DNA from: Streptomyces sp. NRRL WC-3605 | Lineage (GTDB): Bacteria > Actinomycetota > Actinomycetes > Streptomycetales > Streptomycetaceae | NCBI RefSeq assembly: GCF_001509795.1 | Contig: NZ_LLZN01000091.1 | Span: 310,001-374,000 of the forward strand | DNA length: 64,000 nt | Reading direction: 5' to 3' | Shown here: positions 1 to 7,520 of the stretch, in pieces | Position numbering within the stretch: the stretch's first letter is position 1 | Layout: every line of letters starts with the position of its first letter | Notes under the pieces: generated by a model | Seen by the model: the letters and a program-made list of their open reading frames with translations, nothing else | What the model was told of the DNA's origin: nothing | The model's database searches: none | Translations under genes and position numbers: made by a program

Positions 1-263
1 CGCTGCCCGTCGTCGCGGCGCTCACCTCGGGCGGCCCGGCGGCCCAGGAGCTGGCCGCGCTGTACGAGGCGCCCTACGACCAGGAGGACCTTCAGCGCAC
101 CGCGCTCGCCGTGGAACGGGCGGGCGGCCGTGACTGGGCGCAGGCCCAGGCCGCGGACCGGATGGCCCGTGCCGTGCAGGCGCTCGCCACCGCGGTGCCC
201 GACCCGGAGGAGGCGGGTGGACTGCTGGCACTGGCCGAGTTCGTGACCCGGCGCAGCGCCTGA
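1..263 (+). CDS. Polyprenyl synthetase family protein, C-terminal end (partial)
   Basis: Only the last 86 codons of this gene are in the window, read from position 3 to a TGA at 261-263. The product end is helical and Ala/Glu/Arg-rich, with segments such as ELAALYEAPYDQEDL and the tail LALAEFVTRRSA. That is how actinobacterial all-trans polyprenyl (geranylgeranyl-type) diphosphate synthases finish. The aspartate-rich catalytic motifs would lie upstream and cannot be seen. If the assignment is right, the enzyme condenses isopentenyl diphosphate onto allylic diphosphates. A hairpin at 357-389 probably ends the transcript. The family call rests on C-terminal resemblance only. Confidence 0.55.
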   Translation, partial: LPVVAALTSGGPAAQELAALYEAPYDQEDLQRTALAVERAGGRDWAQAQAADRMARAVQALATAVPDPEEAGGLLALAEFVTRRSA

Positions 264-356
264 GCGCCGCGGCGACCGCCCGCGGCCACGAGGACCCCGG
301 AGCCACCGGGGCCGTACGGCTCCTGACCCCGTACGGCTTCCCGGCTCCGGCCCGGC

Positions 357-389
357 GGGTCCCGCACATCCCCACGGTGTGCGGGGCCC
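357..389 (+). terminator. Rho-independent-like hairpin
   Basis: Arms 357-368 (GGGTCCCGCACA) and 378-389 (TGTGCGGGGCCC) pair over 12 bp with one G-U, around a 9-nt loop. It lies 94 bp after the stop of the upstream polyprenyl synthetase. There is no U-tract, as is usual in Streptomyces. Confidence 0.5.
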
Positions 390-532
390 GTCCCACGTCT
401 GCGCCGCCGTACACGGGTGCCCGCTCTCCGCGTCCGCGAGACGAACGGATCACGTCAAAGTCGTCCCCGGTGCGGCAGCGTCCGGTCAACGGACCTACGA
501 TCAAGGCCGGTTGAGACGAAGGGCGCGGACTC

Positions 533-1126
533 ATGGGCGTGGCGATCCGGACGGCGGGCGAGGCGGACCGCGAGCTGGTGGTGGGGCTGCTGGACGCGGC
601 CTTCCAGGACGACCCGGTCAGCGGCTGGGTCTTCCCCGGCGCGGAGCACCGCCGCACCACCCACCCGAAACTGATGGCCGCGTTCACCGACGTCGTCCTG
701 GCCCACGGCCGGATCGACGTCACCGAGGACGGCACGGCCTGCGCGCTGTGGATGTCCGTTCCCGCCGACGCGCCCGGGCAGGACGACGAGGGCCCCGCCG
801 AGCTGCGGGCGGCCGTCGACCCGGACAACGAGCGCGTCGAGCTGATCGGCCGGCTGACCGCCGGGATCCATCCGGCCGGGCGGGCCCACGAGTACCTGTG
901 GATGATCGCCGCCGCGCCGGAGCGGCAGGGGCAGGGCCTGGGCACGGCCCTCATCACCGCCGTGCTCGACCGCTGCGACCAGGAAGGCCTCGGCGCCTAC
1001 CTGGAGGCGAGCAGCGCCCGAAGCCGCGTGCTGTACGAACGCCTCGGCTTCACCCTCGAAGGGCGCCCCCTCGACCTCCCGGAGGGCCCGCGGATGTGGC
1101 CGATGTGGCGCGAGCCGCGCGCCTGA
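533..1126 (+). CDS. GNAT family N-acetyltransferase
   Basis: This 197-aa protein has the GNAT fold: an N-terminal AIRTAGEAD strand/helix, then the acetyl-CoA pyrophosphate loop RQGQGLGTAL at about residues 130-139. The C-terminal segment LYERLGFTLEGR at about 164-175 is the usual motif B end. GNAT enzymes transfer an acetyl group from acetyl-CoA to an amine; the substrate cannot be told from sequence. The ATG at 533 is preceded by a purine-rich GAAGGGCG. It stands alone, convergent with the TetR gene that follows. Confidence 0.85.
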   Translation: MGVAIRTAGEADRELVVGLLDAAFQDDPVSGWVFPGAEHRRTTHPKLMAAFTDVVLAHGRIDVTEDGTACALWMSVPADAPGQDDEGPAELRAAVDPDNERVELIGRLTAGIHPAGRAHEYLWMIAAAPERQGQGLGTALITAVLDRCDQEGLGAYLEASSARSRVLYERLGFTLEGRPLDLPEGPRMWPMWREPRA

Positions 1127-1156
1127 ACCGCGGCGCCCACGACGCCCTCTCGGCTT

Positions 1157-1747
1157 CTACTCCTCCGGCACCACCGTCGCCGTGATCCGTTCCAGCAGCC
1201 CGTCCGGGACGGTCACGCCGGGCAGGACGCCGTCCAGGACGTCCGGCAGGGTCAGGTGCTCGAGGAGCAGGCCGAGCATCGCCAGATAGAGCACGGTGAC
1301 GACCTCGTCGCCGCCGGGCAGCCCGGCGGCGCGGTGGAAGGCGAGGCCCTCGTCGAGGTCGGCGCGCACCGACTTCGTGAACGAGGCGCGCAGTTCGGGG
1401 CGCCGTGACGCCTCCAGGCGCATCTCCAGCAGCGCCAGATACCCGGTGCGGTCGCGGGTCGCCCGGCCCATCAGGTCGTGCATGAACGCGGTGACGAGCG
1501 AGCGGTCCTTCGGCCGTTCGAGCAGCCCGGCCAGCACCTGCGGGTCCGGCGCCAGCCGCGTGTGCAGCCGGGTGTCGATCTGCCGGAGCAGGTCCGCGCG
1601 CCCGGTGAAGTAGTTGGAGGCGGTGCCGACCGGCACCCCGGCCTCGGCGTCCACCGCCCGGAAGGTCAGCCCCCGCGCCCCCTCACGCGCCAGCACCTCG
1701 ACGCCCGCGTCGACGAGAGCGGCCCGCCGCTCCGGATTCCCCGCCAT
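1157..1747 (-). CDS. TetR family transcriptional regulator
   Basis: The 196-aa product has an N-terminal TetR DNA-binding domain at residues 1-55. The helix-turn-helix reads TFRAVDAEAGVPVGTASNYF, with the typical YFTGRADLL extension. The rest is a helical ligand-binding/dimerisation domain. The gene starts at an ATG at 1747 behind a GGGAGGGGATT ribosome site. It is divergent from the DHFR-like reductase at 1871. The 123-bp gap holds a 14-bp-period repeat array, so the natural inference is that this regulator represses itself and the reductase gene. The ligand is unknown. Confidence 0.9.
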   Translation of the reverse strand: MAGNPERRAALVDAGVEVLAREGARGLTFRAVDAEAGVPVGTASNYFTGRADLLRQIDTRLHTRLAPDPQVLAGLLERPKDRSLVTAFMHDLMGRATRDRTGYLALLEMRLEASRRPELRASFTKSVRADLDEGLAFHRAAGLPGGDEVVTVLYLAMLGLLLEHLTLPDVLDGVLPGVTVPDGLLERITATVVPEE

Positions 1748-1797
1748 GCGGAATCCCCTCCCTCACTTGAAGTTCTCACGGAAAAGCACTTGCAACC

Positions 1798-1850
1798 ACT
1801 ACAGCCGGAGTACTACAACTGAAGCACTACAACCGAAGTAGTTGAAGTCA
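1798..1850. promoter_or_regulatory. 14-bp-period direct-repeat array, likely operator
   Basis: Three head-to-tail copies of ACTACANCYGRAGY begin at 1798, 1812 and 1826, exactly 14 bp apart. A degenerate fourth copy (AGTTGAAGTCA) begins at 1840. The array fills the intergenic space between the divergent tetR gene (start 1747) and the reductase gene (start 1871). Regular spacing at this place suggests cooperative binding by the TetR protein, but direct repeats are unusual for TetR operators. Confidence 0.55.
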
Positions 1851-1870
1851 GCCTACGAAAAGAGACCGGC

Positions 1871-2455
1871 TTGCGAAAGCTCACGTACTTCATCGCCTGC
1901 TCCCTCGACGGCTTCATCGGGGACTCCGCCGGCGACGCCACGGACATGTACCGCTTCGTGGACGAGGAGTTCCTGGCGTACCTCACGGAGCAGTATCCGG
2001 AGACGGTGGCGACCCAGGGCCGTCGCGCCCTCGGCCTCGACCACCTGGAGAACAAGCGGTTCGACACGGTGATCCAGGGGCGCGGCAGCTACGACGAGGC
2101 CCTGAAGCTGGGCATCACGAGCCCGTACGCCCATCTGCGCCAGTACGTCGCGACGCGCTCCCTGCCCGAGTCGCCGGACCCCGAGGTCGAGCTGATCGCG
2201 GACGACGTCGTCGGCAGGGTCCGGGCGCTCAAGGCCGAGAAGGGCGGACTGGACATCTACCTGTGCGGCGGCTCGCAGCTCGCCGGCGCCCTGCTCGACG
2301 AGATCGACGAACTGGTCATCAAGAGCTATCCGGTCGTCTACGGCACGGGCATGCCGATGTTCGCCTCCGGCTTCTCCGTCACCGAGTTCACCCTCGACGA
2401 GGTCCGCGGCTTCGGCAACGGAGCCGTGGTCCGTACGTACAGCAGGAAGCGCTGA
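1871..2455 (+). CDS. Dihydrofolate reductase family protein (RibD C-terminal-like)
   Basis: This 194-aa protein begins with KLTYFIACSLDGFIGD, the first strand of the DHFR/RibD_C fold. It later carries a VIQGRGSYDEAL segment and DIYLCGGSQLAGALLDEIDEL, the NADPH-binding strand-helix of the RibD reductase domain. Members reduce pterin- or pyrimidine-like substrates with NADPH, but many Streptomyces copies have no assigned reaction. The start is a TTG at 1871, which places the first strand directly at the N-terminus. Divergence from a TetR gene suggests induction by a small molecule. Confidence 0.85.
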   Translation: MRKLTYFIACSLDGFIGDSAGDATDMYRFVDEEFLAYLTEQYPETVATQGRRALGLDHLENKRFDTVIQGRGSYDEALKLGITSPYAHLRQYVATRSLPESPDPEVELIADDVVGRVRALKAEKGGLDIYLCGGSQLAGALLDEIDELVIKSYPVVYGTGMPMFASGFSVTEFTLDEVRGFGNGAVVRTYSRKR

Positions 2456-2481
2456 GCCCCGAGCCGCCCTACCCTGGGGAC

Positions 2482-2790
2482 ATGGGCAGCGAAGAGCACG
2501 TCTGTCCCTCCTGTGGACAGCCCGTCGAGACGGTCGTCCGGCGTCACAAGACGCTCGGCGCCTGGGTCCCCACCTGGGTCGCCGGCCCCTGCCGGAACCC
2601 CGACTGCGCGGCGCACTCCTCGGAGGAGACCGCCGAGCAGCATCATCACCACCGGCCCGCCCCGCCCGGGACATCCGTGCCGCCCGGACAGCCCGGACAG
2701 CCCGAACAGCCACCCGGACAGCCCGAACAGCCCGGACAGCCCGCCCCGGCCGACCGGACCGAGAAGACGACCACCACGTCCGAATCCTGA
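2482..2790 (+). CDS. Small zinc-ribbon protein with PGQPEQP repeats
   Basis: A 102-aa protein starting at the ATG at 2482, just after CTGGGGAC. The N-terminal half has two paired cysteine knuckles, CPSCGQ and CRNPDC, at about residues 8-41, which form a probable single zinc ribbon. From about residue 50 the chain becomes His-rich (four consecutive His), then a run of PGQPxQP repeats, then a Thr/Ser-rich tail. No enzyme domain is seen. The tail is low-complexity and probably disordered. Function is unknown; a metal-bound scaffold or nucleic-acid contact is possible. Confidence 0.7.
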   Translation: MGSEEHVCPSCGQPVETVVRRHKTLGAWVPTWVAGPCRNPDCAAHSSEETAEQHHHHRPAPPGTSVPPGQPGQPEQPPGQPEQPGQPAPADRTEKTTTTSES

Positions 2791-2834
2791 CCTGCGGCGG
2801 GAAGCCGGTCCGCCCCGGACCATAGGCTCGCCGT

Positions 2835-3167
2835 ATGTCCGAACACACGTACATCCTCCACCTCACCGAGCGCTCGCTCTGGGAGGCCGCCCGCGAGCGC
2901 GGCGCCTACGAGATCTCCACCCGTGGCCGCACGCTCCAGGAGGAGGGCTTCATCCACTGCTCGACCCGCGCCCAGCTCCCGGCGGTCGCCGCCTTCCTCT
3001 ACGGCTCCTACGACGGCTCCGACGACCTGGTGGTGCTGGTCGTCGACCCGGAGCGGCTGGACGTGCCGCTGCGCTACGAGGCCGTGAAGCCGGGCGGCGA
3101 GGAGTTCCCGCACGTGTACGGACCCCTGCCGGTGAGCGCCGTGGTCGACGTGGAGCGATGGGCGTGA
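2835..3167 (+). CDS. DUF952 domain-containing protein
   Basis: The 110-aa product has the compact DUF952 pattern: an N-terminal YILHLTERSLWEAA, a central EEGFIHCSTRAQL with the conserved His-Cys, and a C-terminal FPHVYGPLPVSAVV. The family is widespread and structurally related to phosphatidyl- or glutathione-handling folds, but its biochemical role is not settled. Its 3' end overlaps the next ORF by 10 bp, so the two are probably co-translated. Confidence 0.85.
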   Translation: MSEHTYILHLTERSLWEAARERGAYEISTRGRTLQEEGFIHCSTRAQLPAVAAFLYGSYDGSDDLVVLVVDPERLDVPLRYEAVKPGGEEFPHVYGPLPVSAVVDVERWA

Positions 3168-3376
3168 CGGGGCGGCGCGGCCGGTCATGGCGGTGGATCG
3201 TGGCCGTCTGGCTGGTGCTGGTGGCCGTCGCGGGCGGCGTGACGCTGTGGCTGCAGGACGCCACCGAGCCGCCGGGGCCGTACGTCTGGGAGAACGCCAC
3301 GAGCCCGGCGCCCCCTCCGGAGTGCCCGCGGCCCGCACCGGGGGAGGACAGCCTCTGTTTCGTCAGGAGCCGCTGA
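3158..3376 (+). CDS. Small single-span membrane protein
   Basis: A 72-aa ORF starts at the ATG at 3158 inside the last codons of the DUF952 gene (GGAGCG just upstream). The N-terminus is basic (GRRGRSWR), followed by a hydrophobic span WIVAVWLVLVAVAGGVTLWL at about residues 13-32. A short Pro-rich extracytoplasmic tail holds two Cys (PECP and LCF). A type II anchor or uncleaved signal is likely. No family is recognised. Coupling to the DUF952 gene suggests a shared but unknown role. Confidence 0.6.
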   Translation: MGVTGRRGRSWRWIVAVWLVLVAVAGGVTLWLQDATEPPGPYVWENATSPAPPPECPRPAPGEDSLCFVRSR

Positions 3377-4103
3377 GCGCGCCCGTCCCCGGGTCACGTG
3401 CCGTCAGGCAGTAGACGCCGCCCGCCGGGTCCCGCATCACCGTCCAGTGCGCGCCCTCCGCGACCAAGGCGGCGCCCAGCTCCTCGTGCCGGGCGCGGGT
3501 CGCCGTCACGTCCGCGCAGGCGAGGTCCACATGGGCCGAGGCCGCGCGTTCCTCGCCGAGCCGCTGGATCAGGATGCGGACCGGCAGCCCGGCCGGCGGA
3601 CGCAGTACATGGAACTCGGGGCGTGAGCCGGGAAAGGACTCCCACCCGTCCAACAGGGCGTCGAAGAAGGCGACTTCGACGTCGAACGCGGACGGCGGGA
3701 CGTCCAGGCAGACCTGGTCGAGCCGGCTTCCGTGCGCGACGGGCGGCCGGACCGCCTCCCCGGCCCACGGCACCGCGCAGAACGACAGCCCCGCGGGCGT
3801 GCGCAGCACGGCCCACCCGTCGTGCTCGGCGACCAGGCCGGCCCCGCGCTCCGACGCGCCGTCCACGAACGCCCGTACGTCCTCGACGGCGAAGTCGAGA
3901 TGCGCGCCCCCTGCCCCCGCCCCGACCCCCTGCACCTTGACGCAGGCGTCCGCCCCGCCGCCCGGCAGCAGGGTGACGAACTCGTCCCGGTCGCCCCGGA
4001 AGGCCGACAGGCGACTGTCCGTCACCGCCGCCCAGAAGGAGTGGGCCCGTTCGAAGACGGCGGTGGGCCGGTCCACGAAGGCGTACGTCCAGCGGATGCT
4101 CAT
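3363..4103 (-). CDS. VOC family (glyoxalase/bleomycin-resistance fold) protein
   Basis: About 246 aa with two tandem VOC modules. The first (about residues 1-115) opens with SIRWTYAFVDRP and contains HLDFAVEDVRAFVD. The second (about 120-240) contains LDQVCLDVP and HVDLACADVTATRARHEELG, and ends DPAGGVYCLTAR. This matches actinobacterial two-domain VOC proteins of unknown substrate, often metal-dependent dioxygenase-, isomerase- or antibiotic-binding-like. The ATG at 4103 places the first strand at the N-terminus; a GTG at 4136 is possible but would overlap the upstream gene. The last 14 bp overlap the end of the small membrane protein gene on the other strand. Confidence 0.8.
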   Translation of the reverse strand: MSIRWTYAFVDRPTAVFERAHSFWAAVTDSRLSAFRGDRDEFVTLLPGGGADACVKVQGVGAGAGGAHLDFAVEDVRAFVDGASERGAGLVAEHDGWAVLRTPAGLSFCAVPWAGEAVRPPVAHGSRLDQVCLDVPPSAFDVEVAFFDALLDGWESFPGSRPEFHVLRPPAGLPVRILIQRLGEERAASAHVDLACADVTATRARHEELGAALVAEGAHWTVMRDPAGGVYCLTARDPGTGALSGS

Positions 4104-4132
4104 GGAGTGATCGTAGGCCGGGCCGCCGCCGC

Positions 4133-5641
4133 TCACCGGGTCGGCCGCCGCTCGTACACGGTCACCCGCCGCCCGCGCACCTGTATGTCCGTCACCACGG
4201 TGAAGTACCGCTCCAGAACGGCCGACTTGACCTGGTCCCGGCGCGCCGACACCGGCCGGGCCACCACCGCCGCGTCCGTGACGAGCAGGACGCGCCGCCG
4301 GGCCAGCATCGCGGAACGTATCCGGGCGGGCGACGCCTCCTCGCCCTTGAGCGTGCCGGACTCCACCGGGCCACGGACCAGCGCTATGTCCCGTACCCCC
4401 GCGAAGGCGGCCGGCGAGACCAGCGCGGCGTCCCGCCGGGCCGCCGGCACGAACACCACGGCGTCACCGCTCCGCTTCAGCCGCCCTACGTCCTCCGCCA
4501 CCGCCAGCACGTCGTCCACCCGGCTCGCCGGGGACCGCTTGGCCAGCGACTGCGGCAGCAGCGCGACCAGCGCCACGGCGACCACCACCGGAACCAGCGC
4601 CACCGACACGCGCGGCAGCCGCGGCCGGAGCGCCCGGACGGCCGCGCCCAGCGCCGCGCCGATGAGCAGCGCCAGACCCAGCATCGCGAACAGCACGTAG
4701 CGGTCCAGGAAGAGCGGCTTCACCAAGGAGACGCACAGGAGCAGGAGTTGCGGCACGGCGAGCAGCGGAAGCCCCACGGCCGCCGCCGACGGACGCCGGG
4801 TGCGCGGGCGGTCCGCCAGGGCGCCGAGCGCCCCGATCGCGACGAGGACCCCGGGGCCGATCAGCATGTGCCAGGTCGACGGCGGTATCCAGGAGACCTG
4901 TTCGGCCTGCCCGAGGCTGAACAGGATCAGCGGCAGCACCGCTGCCACGGCGAACACCGACGCCGTCGCCCAGCGCGCCAGGACCCGGCGACGCGCGCGG
5001 GACCAGGCCAGGGTCACGAGATGCGCGGGCAGCACCAGCAGCGACAGCCAGTTCAGCAGCCCGCACACGGCGACCGTGGCCGCGTAGGCGGCCCAGTGCC
5101 GGTGCCGGGCACGCCCTTCGAGGGCCGTCACGAGCAGCACGGTCGCGACCCCGGCCCCGGCGGTGACGAGGGCGTACGGGCGGCCCTCCTGGAGGTGGAA
5201 CTGCACGGCCGGGAGCAGCGCGAGGGCCAGTCCGCCCGCCAGCCCCGCCCAGTCTCCGGCCAGCCGCTGCCCGAGGCGGGTCACACAGGCCGCCGCGACG
5301 GCCATGGCCAGCACCGAGGGGAGCCGCAGGGTGGTCGTTCCGCTGCCGAAGCAGGTGAACAGGGCGTGCATCAGCAGGTAGTAGAGGCCGTGCACGGCGT
5401 CGACGTGCTCCAGGAGGTGCGCTGTCGCCCCGCTGGAGCGCTGGGCCACCTGCCAGGTCGCGGCCTCGTCGCGCCAGACGCTGTTCTGCCGGGAGAGCCC
5501 CCACAGGCCGAGGCCGACGGTCCACACCGCGGGGAGCACCCACAGGAACGGCCGGCGAGGCCGCTGAGGTATCGGTTCTTCGGTGGGCGCGCGCGGGACG
5601 GCCGGCGCCGGTACGACGGCCGTCGAGCTGGATTCGGGCAC
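4133..5641 (-). CDS. GT39-like multi-span membrane glycosyltransferase
   Basis: About 502 aa with some ten or more hydrophobic spans and a short Arg/Pro-rich cytoplasmic N-terminus. The first external loop carries NSVWRDEAATW at about residues 50-60. The acidic DE in this loop is the signature of polyprenol-phosphate-sugar-dependent GT-C enzymes (protein O-mannosyltransferase/ArnT group). Later YLLMHALF and HLQEGRPYAL segments fit the same family, and the C-terminus ends in a soluble domain. It probably moves a sugar from a lipid carrier to an extracytoplasmic acceptor. A GTG at 5641 is preferred because GGGGGG lies 7 nt upstream; ATGs at 5671 and 5692 are in frame. Confidence 0.75.
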   Translation of the reverse strand: MPESSSTAVVPAPAVPRAPTEEPIPQRPRRPFLWVLPAVWTVGLGLWGLSRQNSVWRDEAATWQVAQRSSGATAHLLEHVDAVHGLYYLLMHALFTCFGSGTTTLRLPSVLAMAVAAACVTRLGQRLAGDWAGLAGGLALALLPAVQFHLQEGRPYALVTAGAGVATVLLVTALEGRARHRHWAAYAATVAVCGLLNWLSLLVLPAHLVTLAWSRARRRVLARWATASVFAVAAVLPLILFSLGQAEQVSWIPPSTWHMLIGPGVLVAIGALGALADRPRTRRPSAAAVGLPLLAVPQLLLLCVSLVKPLFLDRYVLFAMLGLALLIGAALGAAVRALRPRLPRVSVALVPVVVAVALVALLPQSLAKRSPASRVDDVLAVAEDVGRLKRSGDAVVFVPAARRDAALVSPAAFAGVRDIALVRGPVESGTLKGEEASPARIRSAMLARRRVLLVTDAAVVARPVSARRDQVKSAVLERYFTVVTDIQVRGRRVTVYERRPTR

Positions 5642-5847
5642 CGGTCTTCCCCCCGGGGATCGGCATCTCATCCACCGGGGTGGACATGCCAAAACCTACG
5701 GGGCCGTGCCGATCAAGAGCCAATTCTCCGCAGGTGAACACGATCACCGCACATCGGGGGAACCGAAAGCCGGTGAAACACGTGCGGGGCGCAGGCGCCC
5801 GCCCCGACGGACACCGGAGGGGCCCGCCCGCCCCGACGGGACGCCGA

Positions 5848-5879
5848 AGGGGCCCGGCCGGCGAACCGGCCGAGCCCCT
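5848..5879 (-). terminator. Terminator hairpin of sodN
   Basis: Arms 5849-5861 and 5866-5878 pair (GGGGC..GGCCGG with CCGGCC..GCCCC) around a CGAA tetraloop, downstream of the sodN stop. The strong GC stem would end the sodN message at about 5848. Confidence 0.7.
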
Positions 5880-5915
5880 CCGGGCGTCGGGAGAACGACG
5901 AAACGGCCTGGGTTC
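5848..5915 (-). ncRNA. Candidate small RNA from the sodN 3'UTR
   Basis: In S. coelicolor the 3'UTR of sodN mRNA is processed into a small RNA of about 90 nt that base-pairs with sodF mRNA, so nickel supply lowers Fe-SOD. Here the sodN stop is followed by a 66-nt 3'UTR ending in a strong terminator, the right size and place for the same RNA. No sodF lies in the window, so pairing cannot be checked. The boundaries are inferred. Confidence 0.4.
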
Positions 5916-6309
5916 AGGCCTTCTTGGTCTCCCAGAAGATCTTGTCGATCTGGGCGATGTAGTCCAGAGCCTTCTGGCCCGTCGCCGGGTCCGTAGACGC
6001 CTTGGCGGCCGAGAGGGCCTTCAGGGCGTCGTTGACCAGCTGGTGCAGCTCCGGGTACTTCTCGAAGTGCGGGGGCTTGAAGTAGTCGCTCCAGAGCACC
6101 GAGACGTGGTGCTTGGCCAGCTCGGCGCGCTGCTCCTTGATGACGGTGGCACGCGCCTGGAAGTGCGGGTCGTCGTTGGCGGCCATCTTCTCCTGGACGG
6201 CCTTCACCGACTCCGCCTCGATGCGGGCCTGGGCCGGGTCGTACACACCGCAGGGCAGGTCGCAGTGTGCGCTGACCTTGACCTTGGGGGCAAACAGGCG
6301 GGAAAGCAT
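5914..6309 (-). CDS. sodN: Nickel superoxide dismutase
   Basis: A 131-aa precursor. Residues 15-25 read HCDLPCGVYDP, the nickel hook: His1, Cys2 and Cys6 of the mature enzyme bind Ni and dismutate superoxide to O2 and H2O2. The 14-residue leader MLSRLFAPKVKVSA must be cut before His15 for activity. The rest is the four-helix bundle that forms a cytoplasmic hexamer. The start at 6309 follows AAGGAATG. sodX lies divergently 145 bp away and encodes the expected leader protease. The usual control is nickel-dependent, through Nur. Confidence 0.97.
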   Translation of the reverse strand: MLSRLFAPKVKVSAHCDLPCGVYDPAQARIEAESVKAVQEKMAANDDPHFQARATVIKEQRAELAKHHVSVLWSDYFKPPHFEKYPELHQLVNDALKALSAAKASTDPATGQKALDYIAQIDKIFWETKKA

Positions 6310-6454
6310 GGAGCATTCCTTCCTCGTGATCGTCTTCTCAGGTGGGACATTACTCCCTGCAAGACCGGATTTCGCGAGTGCCCCCGTGGGCTTAGGACAA
6401 AAGTCCAGGGTGAGACTGAGACTGGTGGAGGACCGTACCGGGGAGGTGCCGGGG

Positions 6455-6889
6455 ATGCCGGAGCTGTCGCAGGAGACCGAGCGCGGGCGGGCCGGTCGGC
6501 CCTTCGGGTGGGCCGAGGTGACCGGTCCGTCCATGGTGCCCACGCTGTACCACGGCGATCTGCTCGTCGTGTCGCACCGGGGCCGCACCCGGCCGGGCGA
6601 GGTCGTCGTCCTGCGCCACCCCTTCCAGCAGGACCTGCTGGTCGTCAAGCGCGCGGCCGAGCGCCGGGAGGGCGGCTGGTGGGTGCTGGCCGACAACGCG
6701 TTCGCGGGCGGCGACAGCACCGACTACGGCGTCGTCCCCGACGAGCTGATCCTCGGCCGTGTACGGCTGCGGGTGCGGCCGCGCAAGCCCGGTCAGCGCT
6801 CGCCGTGGGCGGTGGTGCGCTGGGCGCTGTCGGCAGTGCGGCCGGTGCCGGCCGACCGGTCGGCCTCCAGGCGCTTGCGGGCCCGGTAG
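6455..6889 (+). CDS. sodX: Nickel-type superoxide dismutase maturation protease SodX
   Basis: A 144-aa S26 (signal-peptidase-like) protease. Ser26 lies in TGPSMVPTL and the partner Lys65 in LLVVKRAAE; a later DNAFAGGDSTDYG segment is the S26 C-terminal box. It lacks a clear membrane span, fitting a soluble enzyme that removes the SodN leader in the cytoplasm. The ATG at 6455 sits 8 nt after GGGAGG; longer in-frame starts exist but read through the sodN promoter. Its last 97 bp overlap the end of the convergent CGNR gene. Confidence 0.93.
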   Translation: MPELSQETERGRAGRPFGWAEVTGPSMVPTLYHGDLLVVSHRGRTRPGEVVVLRHPFQQDLLVVKRAAERREGGWWVLADNAFAGGDSTDYGVVPDELILGRVRLRVRPRKPGQRSPWAVVRWALSAVRPVPADRSASRRLRAR

Positions 6890-7422
6890 GCGGCGACGTT
6901 GGCACGGGTCGCGCAGCGGTCCGAGCAGTAGCGCCGGGAGCGGTTGGTCGAGGTGTCCAGGTAGGCGTTGCGGCAGGGCGACGCCTCGCACAGGCCCAGC
7001 CGGTCGACGCCGTACTCCGTCAGATGGAAGGCCAGGCCCATCGCGGCGATGGCCGCGTAGCCGGCGGTCGCGTTCGACGGGTGGTCGGCCAGGTGCATGT
7101 GCCACAGCGGGCGCCCGTCGTCGTCCCGTACGTCGTGCCCGGAGATCTGCGGGCTGACCGGGAACTCCAGGAGCAGGGCGTTCAGCAGGTTCACCGCCGT
7201 GGACTCGTCGCCGGTGTCCGCCGCCGCGAAGACCGACCGCAGGCGCGCACGGACCGAGCGGAAGCGGGTGACGTCGGCGTCGGTGGCGCGGCGGGCCGCC
7301 TCCTTGTGGCTGCCGAAGAGGTCGCGGACGGCCTCGACCGAGGTCAGCGAGTCCTTGCCCCGGGCCGGGTCCTCGCTGTTGACGAGTCGTACGGCGTAGT
7401 CCGAGTAATAGGCCAGTTCCAC
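6793..7422 (-). CDS. CGNR zinc-finger (ABATE domain) regulator
   Basis: A 209-aa protein. Residues 1-150 form the helical stress-sensing ABATE region (YYSDYAVRLVNSEDPARGKD onward). The C-terminal zinc finger spans about residues 145-185 with CEASPC and RYCSDRCATRANVAAYRARK, the CGNR DNA-binding module (here CATRANV replaces CGNR). Family members are treated as transcription regulators of unknown ligand. The start is a GTG at 7422 preceded by AAGGACTACAA. The gene is divergent from the methyltransferase at 7521, a possible target. The 3' end overlaps sodX in antisense. Confidence 0.85.
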   Translation of the reverse strand: MELAYYSDYAVRLVNSEDPARGKDSLTSVEAVRDLFGSHKEAARRATDADVTRFRSVRARLRSVFAAADTGDESTAVNLLNALLLEFPVSPQISGHDVRDDDGRPLWHMHLADHPSNATAGYAAIAAMGLAFHLTEYGVDRLGLCEASPCRNAYLDTSTNRSRRYCSDRCATRANVAAYRARKRLEADRSAGTGRTADSAQRTTAHGER

Positions 7423-7520
7423 TTGTAGTCCTTACGGAGACGTTCTATCGTCGTCGTGCGGTCGGGTAATGGGCGATCGCGCATCCAGGGTATTACGCAT
7501 TCGTGTGACGGAGGGGCCCG

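Noticed and set aside
2513..3376. 287-aa open frame
   Set aside because: Only its last 72 codons, from 3158, look coding. The rest is a shadow of the zinc-ribbon and DUF952 genes.
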